A model generated the notes under the pieces. That model made no database searches and was not told where the DNA came from. It saw nothing but the letters and a program-made list of their open reading frames with translations. DNA of 64,000 nt, taken from assembly GCF_009729095.1 (NCBI RefSeq), contig NZ_VTGX01000001.1, forward strand, positions 2,268,025 to 2,332,024, given 5' to 3'. The position numbers were made by a program, and so were the translations under genes. The number at the start of each line of letters is the position of its first letter. Position 1 is the first letter of the stretch. This document shows, piece by piece, positions 45,350 through 52,766 of this stretch. Origin of the DNA: Mycolicibacterium sp. CBMA 247. Its GTDB lineage: Bacteria > Actinomycetota > Actinomycetes > Mycobacteriales > Mycobacteriaceae.

Positions 45350-46788
45350 CCGGCAACGAAATGCCCAGCGCAACCGGAGTCCGAATCACCGGCGACGAAT
45401 ACCAGTGGCTGCACGCCTGGCGGGCGTGCATGGAAGCACTCCACCACGACCTGACCAAGAACACCGACAACCCCACGATCGCCGTTGGCGTGGAAGAACC
45501 GGGCGTCGGCAACGGCGACGACGTCGTCCGACATCGACTGCGTCCCCCGCACGTGTACACGCAGGTCAAATACGCCGTCGACAACCGCACGTCAGTCGGG
45601 CTGCCCTATCTGCACGACAAAGGCATCCTCAAGAAGCTGGCAACCACACACAAAGCCCTTACCTCCAACGGTGATCCTGTCGAAATGCGGCTAGCCACCA
45701 ACCGCCCCCACGATCCCACCGATGTGTTGATGAAGGATCGAGATGGGCGCGACAGCAGACTGGTCCCCCGCGCCGCTCAAGATGGACCGAAATCTGAGCG
45801 TGGGAAAGCACGGACAGCATGGGCAACGGTCGCAGACACCGACGAGTCCGGCCTGATGGCCCTACTCAACGACCTCCACTTCGACATCGCCTATGAACTC
45901 AAGCGCCTACGCGACGAAGTCGCTCTCTTGATGACCGTCAACGGCCTACGATCCGACGACAATGCCGTCGACCAGTGCACTAAATGGGTGTCCCAGCAGG
46001 TCATCGCCGGGCACCGCCGACTCACACTCACAGACATCAACCAGGCCATCAGCACGCTGAATCTGCAGGCCGGCTCGCCATGGACGACCGTATCGATCGC
46101 GACCATCAAGCGTGACGACCTCGCCGACCAAGCAGCCGTCAGCATCGACTGGGTAGACCGCATCGATGGAGAAGAACCGTGGCACCGCGTAGCCCCCGCG
46201 CCCCCGTACACGTGGGCCGATCTCGCCGCTGAGATCGCCACCGTCCCATCACAACTCGGCAGTTCCCGACGCATCTTGGCGACTGGGCACATGCGCCAGG
46301 CAACGGGCTTCTTGCTCGGCGCCGAGCTTCGTCGGGTCCTGCGCTACGAGGTCGGCATCCGCCAAGGCGACCAATTGTGGACCAGTGAAGTTGCGACAGA
46401 GTCTTGTGCCCTCGACGTGAATGAACAACACGTCGGACAAGGCTCTGACACCGCACTCATCGTCAACGTCGCCGCTAACGGAGCCGACCAGGCCACCGAA
46501 TGGATTCTCCAGAATGCATTGCCCGTCAACACAATTCTGACCGCTACCCCAGCGACAGGATCGGGTCCGAGCGCGGTGACCACACCCGTTGCAGCCAATA
46601 GTCTCGCCGTCGCCATCCGCGATCTCGCTCGCAAACACGCCAGTTCCGGGACGCTGCACATGTTCCTCATCGGCCCACTCGGCCTCGCCGTGCTCCTCGG
46701 ACACCACTGGAACCGCGTCACGACGACACTCGTATACGAACATCTCGGCCCGCAAGGTTATGTGCACGCCTTCACGGTGGACTCGTAG
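45346..46788 (+). CDS. cap4: CBASS Cap4-like effector, nuclease plus SAVED domain
   Basis: A 480-residue effector. The N-terminal part has E50, D58-D59 in GNGDDVVRHR and Q73-V-K75 in YTQVKYAV, the order of a PD-(D/E)XK nuclease as in Cap4. The C-terminal 60 residues (LHMFLIGPLGLAVLLGHHW, then TTLVYEHLGPQGYVHAF) are the end of a SAVED ligand-binding domain, which senses a cyclic oligonucleotide. Binding would trigger DNA degradation and abort infection. It is the last gene of the operon, translationally coupled to cap3. Confidence 0.88.
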   Translation: MTGNEMPSATGVRITGDEYQWLHAWRACMEALHHDLTKNTDNPTIAVGVEEPGVGNGDDVVRHRLRPPHVYTQVKYAVDNRTSVGLPYLHDKGILKKLATTHKALTSNGDPVEMRLATNRPHDPTDVLMKDRDGRDSRLVPRAAQDGPKSERGKARTAWATVADTDESGLMALLNDLHFDIAYELKRLRDEVALLMTVNGLRSDDNAVDQCTKWVSQQVIAGHRRLTLTDINQAISTLNLQAGSPWTTVSIATIKRDDLADQAAVSIDWVDRIDGEEPWHRVAPAPPYTWADLAAEIATVPSQLGSSRRILATGHMRQATGFLLGAELRRVLRYEVGIRQGDQLWTSEVATESCALDVNEQHVGQGSDTALIVNVAANGADQATEWILQNALPVNTILTATPATGSGPSAVTTPVAANSLAVAIRDLARKHASSGTLHMFLIGPLGLAVLLGHHWNRVTTTLVYEHLGPQGYVHAFTVDS

Positions 46789-47100
46789 CGGGCCCCGAAG
46801 ACCCGCCTGTTGTCAACCGCAGCGCCCATACGTCCTTTGGAGGCCGGGAACACCGACCGGCACGTCGACTACCGATAATGCCCACCTATGTCGAGACCAT
46901 ACCCTCAACGCCTTGATCAGCAAGGTAGTGGTCAACACCAATAGCGCTGCTGCACTGGGACATTCAAACCTGATGGTGTAACGCCAGGCCAGACTGACGA
47001 GTTGCGCCAGACGACGAAGAGTCGCACTTTCTACACGTCCAAGCCGTCGAGAACGACGGGCAGCCAGAAATCCGGGGTCGGCGTGACTGCCGAGCGGCCG
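46789..47100. other. Right flank of the CBASS operon
   Basis: About 310 bases with no intact gene. It holds a short remnant that resembles a tyrosine recombinase end (46889-46981) and leads into repeat copy C. Confidence 0.45.
46889..46981 (+). pseudogene. Possible tyrosine recombinase C-terminal remnant
   Basis: The frame reads CRDHTLNALISKVV, then AAALGHSNLMV and a stop. It resembles the RHT...LGHSN part of tyrosine recombinases, but the active-site tyrosine is missing and the rest of the gene is gone. This is a weak, pattern-based call. Its position at the end of the bounded unit would fit an element that lost its integrase. Confidence 0.3.
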
Positions 47101-47192
47101 CTCATCGAGATGGCAATCTTGCCATCGCTTGCCATCTCAAATGACGAATTGCCACGGAGATTGAGAAGTGACACCTGGCGTTCGCGGCCCCA
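47101..47192 (-). repeat. Mobile-element end, copy C (right end of CBASS unit)
   Basis: On the minus strand this reads like copy B (47176 to 47149 matches 40565-40592 at 22 of 28 bases). It also has an internal inverted repeat, GAGATGGCAA (47107-47116) and TTGCCATCTC (47129-47138), with a 12-base spacer, the form of a recombinase core site. It truncates the merR gene to its right. Confidence 0.6.
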
Positions 47193-47609
47193 GGACACGG
47201 CTCAGCACCACGACCAGCGACCGGTCGGCATCGGTCATCTTGGCGGCGGTGTCCGGTGCGACGAAGCCCGGCGGCAGGTCCGTCGGTCGGCATGTCTGAT
47301 CAGCTCACCGAGCTCCTCGCGGGCCCGCTGTAACCGCTCGATGGTCGCCGCGAGTTCGGCGTCCAGGTCCCGCAGGGCCTGTTCGGGGTGATCGTCGGAC
47401 TCCGCCATCGCGGCGATCTGCGGGAGCGAGAACCCGAGATCGGTGAGTCGTTTGATGCGCACCAACTTGACCAGATGCGCAACACCATACTGTTTGTGGC
47501 CGTTGCTGCGGCGTTCCGGCTCTGGCAGCAGACCGACATCGTGGTAGTGCCGCACCGCCCGCAAGCTGGTGCCGGCCAGGTCGGCGAGTTCACGGGTACT
47601 CCAGGCCAC
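47180..47609 (-). pseudogene. MerR-family regulator, frameshifted and truncated
   Basis: The start (AWSTRELADLAGTSLRAVRHY, then HDVGLLPEP) is a normal MerR helix-turn-helix. After LGELIRH the frame goes wrong and ends at RTPPPR. The natural continuation (PTDLPPGFVAPDTAAKM, then TDADRSLVVVLSRVLGP) lies in another frame just downstream, so one or two bases were lost or gained near 47290. Beyond VLGP the gene runs into repeat copy C. It is divergent from the S9 peptidase relic and probably regulated it. Confidence 0.8.
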
Positions 47610-47674
47610 GGTTCCATCATGGATCCATCGACGCGACTTGACTGTGCCGTTACGTCCAGGTGTGCCTTGGAGGC

Positions 47675-48620
47675 ATGACCAGACTTGAGCTAATCTCCGT
47701 GGACTTTTTCTTCAAGCCGCCCGTCCGGGCGCAGGCCGCGATCGCACCGGATGGCACCCGCGTCACGTTCGTCGTGCCCTGGCAGGACCGCCTCAACATC
47801 CGGGTCGCCCCGCTCGACGGGAACGGGAAATCCCGGCGCGTCACCGCCGACCAGACCCGTAGCATCCAGAGCTTCTCCTGTACCGACTACCCTCGCTGGC
47901 TGCTCTATCTGCAGGACACCGGGGGCGACGAGAACTGGCCCGTCTTCCAGATCGATCTCGACGACCGGGAAGCCGTGGCCGTCGACCTCACCGCGTTCTC
48001 CGGCGCCATGTCGTATTACGAGCTGCTGCCCGACAAGCCTGGGAAGGCGATCGTCGGCAAGATGCACGACGACCTCATCGACTACGTCGAATGGGCGACC
48101 GGCAAGGGCTACGCCGACCGCGCCCGGGTCGCCATCCTCGGCGTATCTGACGGCGGCTACGCCGCGCTGGTCGGTGTCACCTTCACCCCCGATGTGTTCG
48201 TCGCGGCGATCGACTACGTCGGCATCTCGGACCTGAGCAACTTCGTGCGCACCCTGCCCGAGATCGCCCGCCCGCACCTGGCCAATAGCTGGCATCTGTT
48301 CGTCGGCAACCCCGACGACCCAGAGCAGTTGAAGGACATGCTGGCGCGCTCGGCGATCACGAAGATCGACCAAATCACAACGCTGCTGCTGGTTGGTCAT
48401 CCAGGGCGCCAATGACGTTCGCGTCGTACAGGCCGAGTCCGACAACCTCGTCGCGGGACTGCGGGCCCGCGGTGTCGAGGTGGAGTACATGGTCAAGGAG
48501 GACGAGGGCCACGGATTCGTCAACCCGGACAACGTGATCGACATGTTCAACGCCGTCGACCGCTTTCTCGCCGAGCATCTCCGTGAGAGAAAGAGTGTGA
48601 TCGAGGCGCGCACGCCGACT
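47675..48620 (+). pseudogene. S9 family prolyl oligopeptidase, internally deleted and frameshifted
   Basis: The N-terminal beta-propeller start is present (SVDFFFKPPVRAQAAIAPDG), but after ELLPDKPGKAIVG the frame jumps to the catalytic domain (YVEWATGKGYADRARVAIL, then the Ser motif GVSDGGYAALVG). Roughly 300 residues of propeller are missing in frame. A frameshift near 48400 separates the nucleophile part from NDVRVVQAESDNLVAG and the catalytic His region (EDEGHGFVNPDN). An intact relative would have about 600 residues. It cannot work as a peptidase. Confidence 0.8.
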
Positions 48621-48656
48621 CTGCTCGAACGGACGGGCGCGGTGTCCGAGCTGGTG

Positions 48657-48767
48657 TATTCCAGTGTTCGATGATGGAGTACGCCTTGAACGCCACACCG
48701 CGCCACGGGCTGCGCAGATCGGTGATATCACGGCTCCAGATCTGGCCGGGACCAGTGGCTTTAAGCG
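48657..48767 (-). mobile_element. IS3-family transposase fragment
   Basis: The minus frame ATGPGQIWSRDITDLRSPWRG, then AFKAYSIIEHW, is the start of the DDE integrase core of IS3-type transposases (first Asp in WSRDIT). It is fused to the broken NAD-binding gene fragment and stops after about 40 residues. Confidence 0.7.
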
Positions 48768-48905
48768 CTCCAGTCGCTGCTGCGCGCCGTGTGGCGACGT
48801 CATCTGGGTCGTGGACGACGACGGTCGTACCCGCTGTTGACCTGGTGTCCGATTGAGTCTCCCTCCGATGTTCCCCGCGCCTATCACCGCGATTTGATCT
48901 TTCAC
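48768..48905 (-). pseudogene. NAD(P)-binding oxidoreductase N-terminal fragment
   Basis: From GTG 48905 the frame reads KDQIAVIGAGNIGGRL, a Rossmann GxGxxG start, then shifts frame, and TTVVVHDPDDVATRRAAAT continues in another frame. It resembles the beginning of F420-dependent NADP oxidoreductase or 6-phosphogluconate-dehydrogenase-like proteins, cut off by the IS3 fragment. Confidence 0.65.
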
Positions 48906-49057
48906 TTCTGGGTCCTCTCGTCGGATACTGCTGCACGCCCGATGAATTCGTTCAATGGTGGAGTCATAGGTCCAGCACCAGCGACGGCGCGCAGGCCCGT
49001 GAGCAGCACGGCATCACCTCGTTGGATTCTCTTTCGCGGACTGAGATAGGAGTCCCA

Positions 49058-49246
49058 ATGCTCGGGGGATTGCGTGATGAACTGCTCAACTCATGGCGCT
49101 TCGCCTCGCTGTGCAAGGCCCGCGTGATCATCGAGGACTGGCGCGCCGATTACAACGCCAACAAACCCCACTCCGCCCACGGCGATCTCACCCCAGCCGA
49201 GTTCGCTCTGCAGTGGACCACGATCCACCAACCCCAAGCCGCATAG
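49058..49246 (+). mobile_element. IS3-family transposase C-terminal fragment
   Basis: The frame reads GLRDELLNSWRFASLCKARV, then IIEDWRADYNANKPHSAHGD and LTPAEFALQW, the standard tail of IS3-group transposases. The catalytic part before it is missing. It is on the opposite strand to the fragment at 48657, so they come from different copies or a rearrangement. Confidence 0.8.
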
Positions 49247-49518
49247 CGACTGGACCACCAATGGGTCCCCCTCACTGCCGCCATTCGCATCGGCAAGTGA
49301 TTACCGGGGAAGGGCGCGAACAGGTGACGACGGTCGGGATCATGTGTCGGTATCGGTGGAGTGTTCGACTCCTGTTGCAGAGGAACCTGATTCCCGCTAG
49401 GTGCATTCTTTCGTCCCGGACTTCGTCTCTGGCTGCGCTGTACTCAAAGCGCACCATCTCACCGCTAAAGCATGGCCGCAACGCGGCTCTGCCGGGTGGG
49501 CAAAGTGCTCTTCGACGT

Positions 49519-50373
49519 TCACGTGCGGCGGGCGACCCACACGGCACGCTCAGTGCGTACGGCAAGATCATCGCGGCCCAAAATGCTGTGGGGGCCTTCG
49601 ATGTCGAGCAGTTGATCCATCGCAATGAGGTCATCGACCGAGAGCGCGGCGGCGGCGGTCCTGCGCATACTGCGGAGACTGTGGAGTGCGTAGCGGCCGA
49701 CCGCCTCGCAGTGGGAGTGCTCGATGTTGACGGTGATCGTGCGTTCACCTTCGATGGTGAATCCGGCAGCGGTGAGCCTGGGTCCCCAGTCAGTGCCTCG
49801 GTCGGGTAATTGGCCGGCGAGGCGGCGGTCAATCGCGGTGTGGCAGCGCTTCTCTAGTCCGGGTTGGCCAGTGGGGGCATCGTCGGGAAGAAACCGGGGG
49901 AAGCCGGCGAGTTCGACAACGGCGAAGAGTCCGCCGGGGGCGAGAATGTCACGAACCCGGCGCAACGTGTCGTCGGGATCGGCCATGTGGTGCAGGGCGG
50001 CCGATGCCCACACCAAGTCAGGTTCGCCGAGGGCCGGCCATGTCATGTTGAGATCGGCCTGAACGAGACTTACGCGGTCGGCCACTTCCGCTTCGCAGGC
50101 CTTTTCTCGCACACTGTGCAGGTGACTGACCGAGGAGTCTACGGCGGTGACGTGCGCCTCGGGGAACCGTGCGAGCAGGGTGAAGGTGCCCGTGCCGGTC
50201 CCGCAGCCCAAATCCAAGATCTGGCGTGGGCTCACTTTGACGGGCAGCCACACGGTGATGGACGCAGTGTGCTCGGCGAGTAGCTCTGCGTCGAGGTCAA
50301 GGATTTCCGCATGGCTCTGGTCGCCACATTGATCTGCGTGGTGTGCGCCGCAGCCATGCCCGGTGGACGTCAT
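49519..50373 (-). CDS. Class I SAM-dependent methyltransferase
   Basis: A 284-residue methyltransferase. The SAM motif is ILDLGCGTGTGTFTLL, followed by VTAVDSS and ASAALHHMADPDDTLR. The N terminus is His/Cys-rich (TGHGCGAHHADQCGDQSHAE), which might bind metal. It is near a XRE-cupin regulator and a thioredoxin-reductase-like flavoprotein, a grouping I have seen in actinobacteria. The substrate is unknown. Confidence 0.85.
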   Translation of the reverse strand: MTSTGHGCGAHHADQCGDQSHAEILDLDAELLAEHTASITVWLPVKVSPRQILDLGCGTGTGTFTLLARFPEAHVTAVDSSVSHLHSVREKACEAEVADRVSLVQADLNMTWPALGEPDLVWASAALHHMADPDDTLRRVRDILAPGGLFAVVELAGFPRFLPDDAPTGQPGLEKRCHTAIDRRLAGQLPDRGTDWGPRLTAAGFTIEGERTITVNIEHSHCEAVGRYALHSLRSMRRTAAAALSVDDLIAMDQLLDIEGPHSILGRDDLAVRTERAVWVARRT

Positions 50374-50489
50374 GCCTCGACGGTAAGTCGAGTATGCGCT
50401 TCACGCACCGTGTCTTGCGCAACCGGCAAGGCGGAGGTAGTTCGCGCCGACGGATGCGCAAGTAATCGGGATACGAGTGCGCAAGCCGG

Positions 50490-51095
50490 TCACCGTGGCC
50501 GGTGTTCGTCTTCGTTTGTCTCCTTATCGGATTGGTGCGCCCGGCGGGCGTCGCGGTCGAAGATGCCCAAGATCTCGCACGGTCCACCCTCGGCACCGAT
50601 CGCGTGCGGCAGCATGGTGGGAAACTCAGCGGCCTCGTTGGTCTCCACGCGCAAACGACGATGGCCCAGCATCAGCACTGCGGTGCCGGACAGGACGACG
50701 AGCCATTCTTGCCCGGGGTGAGCACGCATGCGTGCCGGATTCTCCGGGGGCGGGTTCGTCATGCGCGTGCGCACCACGGTCATGCCGGCATTCGCCTTGA
50801 TCGGCCATCGCATTATCCCGTGGGCAGCATCGATTGTCGGGTGGGAGATCACGTCGTCAGCCTCGGTTTCGACCAACTGGTCCAAAGAAGTGTCTAGGGC
50901 TCGAGCGAGCGTGACGAGTTGGTCCAAGGCTAGGCGCCGTGAGCCGGTCTCGATGCGACTAAGCGACGACGGACTAAGTCGCGCCCGGGTGGCCAACTCA
51001 TCCAAGGACCAACCCTGCGCAACACGCAGGGCGCGGATGCGTTTGCGTACCAGGCTGTCCAGATCACCACTTTCTTGCGTCATAAGCATGACCAT
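50490..51095 (-). CDS. XRE-family regulator with cupin domain
   Basis: A 201-residue regulator with an N-terminal helix-turn-helix (RIRALRVAQGWSLDELATRA, RLSPSSLSRIETGSRRL) and a C-terminal cupin (HPGQEWLVVLSGTAVLML). ATG 51095 is my choice; ATGs at 51089 and 51083 are close by, and the frame extends to 51389 without family features. It is divergent from the flavoprotein gene and probably controls that promoter. Confidence 0.82.
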   Translation of the reverse strand: MVMLMTQESGDLDSLVRKRIRALRVAQGWSLDELATRARLSPSSLSRIETGSRRLALDQLVTLARALDTSLDQLVETEADDVISHPTIDAAHGIMRWPIKANAGMTVVRTRMTNPPPENPARMRAHPGQEWLVVLSGTAVLMLGHRRLRVETNEAAEFPTMLPHAIGAEGGPCEILGIFDRDARRAHQSDKETNEDEHRPR

Positions 51096-51190
51096 ATGCC
51101 GATATTGCAAGATTTGCCTACGCTCATCCATACCGACCGGCGACCGGTCCGGACTCCAATTAACACGATGGAAAGGGTGGGACGGCGCCT

Positions 51191-52222
51191 GTGACAACTG
51201 CAGACAGGGTAATGGACCTACTGTCGGGTGACGTGGTTGACGCCGTGGTGATCGGCGGCGGGGCCGCAGGCCTGGGTGGCGCGTTGATGCTGGCCCGCTT
51301 GCGCCGCTCGGTCGTGGTGATCGACAGCGGCACTCCCCGCAACGCGCCTGCCGAGGGCGTGCACGCCCTGCTCGGGCTGGACGGCACACCGCCGGCGGAA
51401 CTGCTGCGCCGCGGCCGCGAGGAGGTGCGGAGCTACGGCGGGCGAGTCGTAGCCGGCGAGGTGACGTCCGCTGCCCCGGGTGTGCCCTCTGCGGAGGGAG
51501 ATCCGCGCTTCACCATCACGCTCTCCGACAGTCGATCCGTACAGACACGCCGCGTGCTGGTCGCCACCGGACTGCGAGACACACTCCCAGACATCCCCGG
51601 TCTGGCCCCACATTGGGGTCAGGGCGTCGTGCACTGCCCGTTCTGCCACGGGTGGGAGGTACGCGATCAACCCATCGGCGTCTTGGCCGGGGGCCCAGGC
51701 TCGATCCTGCACGCGCAGCTGTTCCGTCAGCTGACCGAAGACCTCGTGTACTTCACCCGCGGCACCGACCTAGACGAGGACACCCGCGCTCGATTCGCTG
51801 CCCGCGGCATCCGTGTCATCGACACCCCGGTCGCCGAGGTCCGGTCCGACGAGACCGGCATTACGGGGGTGCGACTCACCGACGGGCAGGTCGTGCCGCG
51901 ACGCGTCCTGACGGTGCTCACTTGGATGCAGGCGCGCACCGACGGCCTCGGCAGCCTGCAGCTGCCGATGGCGGATCTGCCGGGCGGCATCGGCCGCGGC
52001 TTCGTCACTGGCATGGCAGGAACAACCGACGTGCCAGGCGTGTGGGTCGCCGGCAACGCCACCGATCTGGCTGCGCAAGTCGGCGCCGCCGCGGCCGCCG
52101 GAGCTCTCGCTGCCTCGCACATGAGCGCCGACCTTGCCATCGCCGACACCAACGCAGCCCTCGTTGTCGCGCAGTCCCACAGCAATCCCTCCTCTTTTGG
52201 ACACGAGGAGAACAGCAGATGA
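51191..52222 (+). CDS. NAD(P)/FAD-dependent thioredoxin-reductase-like flavoprotein
   Basis: A 343-residue flavoprotein. It has VVIGGGAAGLGGALML (FAD), a redox motif CPFCHGWE in VVHCPFC, and VWVAGNATDLAAQVG at the C terminus. Low-molecular-weight thioredoxin reductases have CxxC at the same place. GTG 51191 is the start (GGGTGGGA upstream); ATG 51212 is an alternative. Its stop overlaps a 38-codon frame as ATGA and so leads towards mmpS and mmpL. Confidence 0.85.
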   Translation: MTTADRVMDLLSGDVVDAVVIGGGAAGLGGALMLARLRRSVVVIDSGTPRNAPAEGVHALLGLDGTPPAELLRRGREEVRSYGGRVVAGEVTSAAPGVPSAEGDPRFTITLSDSRSVQTRRVLVATGLRDTLPDIPGLAPHWGQGVVHCPFCHGWEVRDQPIGVLAGGPGSILHAQLFRQLTEDLVYFTRGTDLDEDTRARFAARGIRVIDTPVAEVRSDETGITGVRLTDGQVVPRRVLTVLTWMQARTDGLGSLQLPMADLPGGIGRGFVTGMAGTTDVPGVWVAGNATDLAAQVGAAAAAGALAASHMSADLAIADTNAALVVAQSHSNPSSFGHEENSR

Positions 52223-52335
52223 CGCTCACCTGGCCGCCGACAGCCGGTGACGCAGACGAACTAGGAACTCGCACTAGGGAAGTCATCGCGATCGACACGT
52301 CCGATTACGCAAGTGACGGCGGAGACATTCGGTGA
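52219..52335 (+). CDS. Small coupled ORF between flavoprotein and mmpS
   Basis: A 38-residue frame (MTLTWPPTAGDADELGTRTR, then [18 protein letters not shown]). Its ATG overlaps the flavoprotein TGA as ATGA, and its TGA overlaps the mmpS GTG as GTGA. No family is recognised. It may be a real small protein or only a translational bridge. Confidence 0.4.
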   Translation: MTLTWPPTAGDADELGTRTREVIAIDTSDYASDGGDIR

Positions 52336-52766
52336 CGGGCCTCGTCAAGCGGGCGTGGATTCCACTGCTCATTGTTGTGGTCGTCGCGATATCAGGATTC
52401 GTGGTCTATCGCATGCACGGCATGTTCGGGTCGGACAACGAGGTCACCCGCCCCGGCGCCGGGCTCGCCGAAGACCCCGAGCCGTTCAACCCCAAAGTTG
52501 TGACCTACGAGATCTTCGGGAAGGAAGGCGCCATGGCGACTATCAATTATCTCGATCTAGACGCCCAGCCGCAGAGGGTGAGGGATGCCCCTCTGCCCTG
52601 GTCGGTCACCCTCAGCACCACCGCGCCTGCGGCGAGCGTCACGATCGTCGCCCAGGGCGACGGGGACAGCCTCGGCTGCCGCATCACCGTCAACGACGAA
52701 GTAAAGGATGAGAACACATCCGTCGGCGTAAGCGCCCAGACCTTCTGTCTGGTGAAGTCCGCATGA
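52332..52766 (+). CDS. mmpS: MmpS family membrane protein
   Basis: A 144-residue MmpS. One N-terminal helix ([18 protein letters not shown]) is followed by the periplasmic domain with [27 protein letters not shown] and cysteine pair at CRITVNDEV and TFCLV. MmpS proteins work with MmpL transporters. GTG 52332 is coupled to the upstream 38-codon frame. The stop overlaps mmpL as ATGA. Confidence 0.92.
   Translation: MTGLVKRAWIPLLIVVVVAISGFVVYRMHGMFGSDNEVTRPGAGLAEDPEPFNPKVVTYEIFGKEGAMATINYLDLDAQPQRVRDAPLPWSVTLSTTAPAASVTIVAQGDGDSLGCRITVNDEVKDENTSVGVSAQTFCLVKSA

Noticed and set aside
47690..48706. A 338-codon minus-strand frame
   Set aside because: It is antisense to the S9 peptidase relic, which has recognisable motifs. 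The antisense frame has none.
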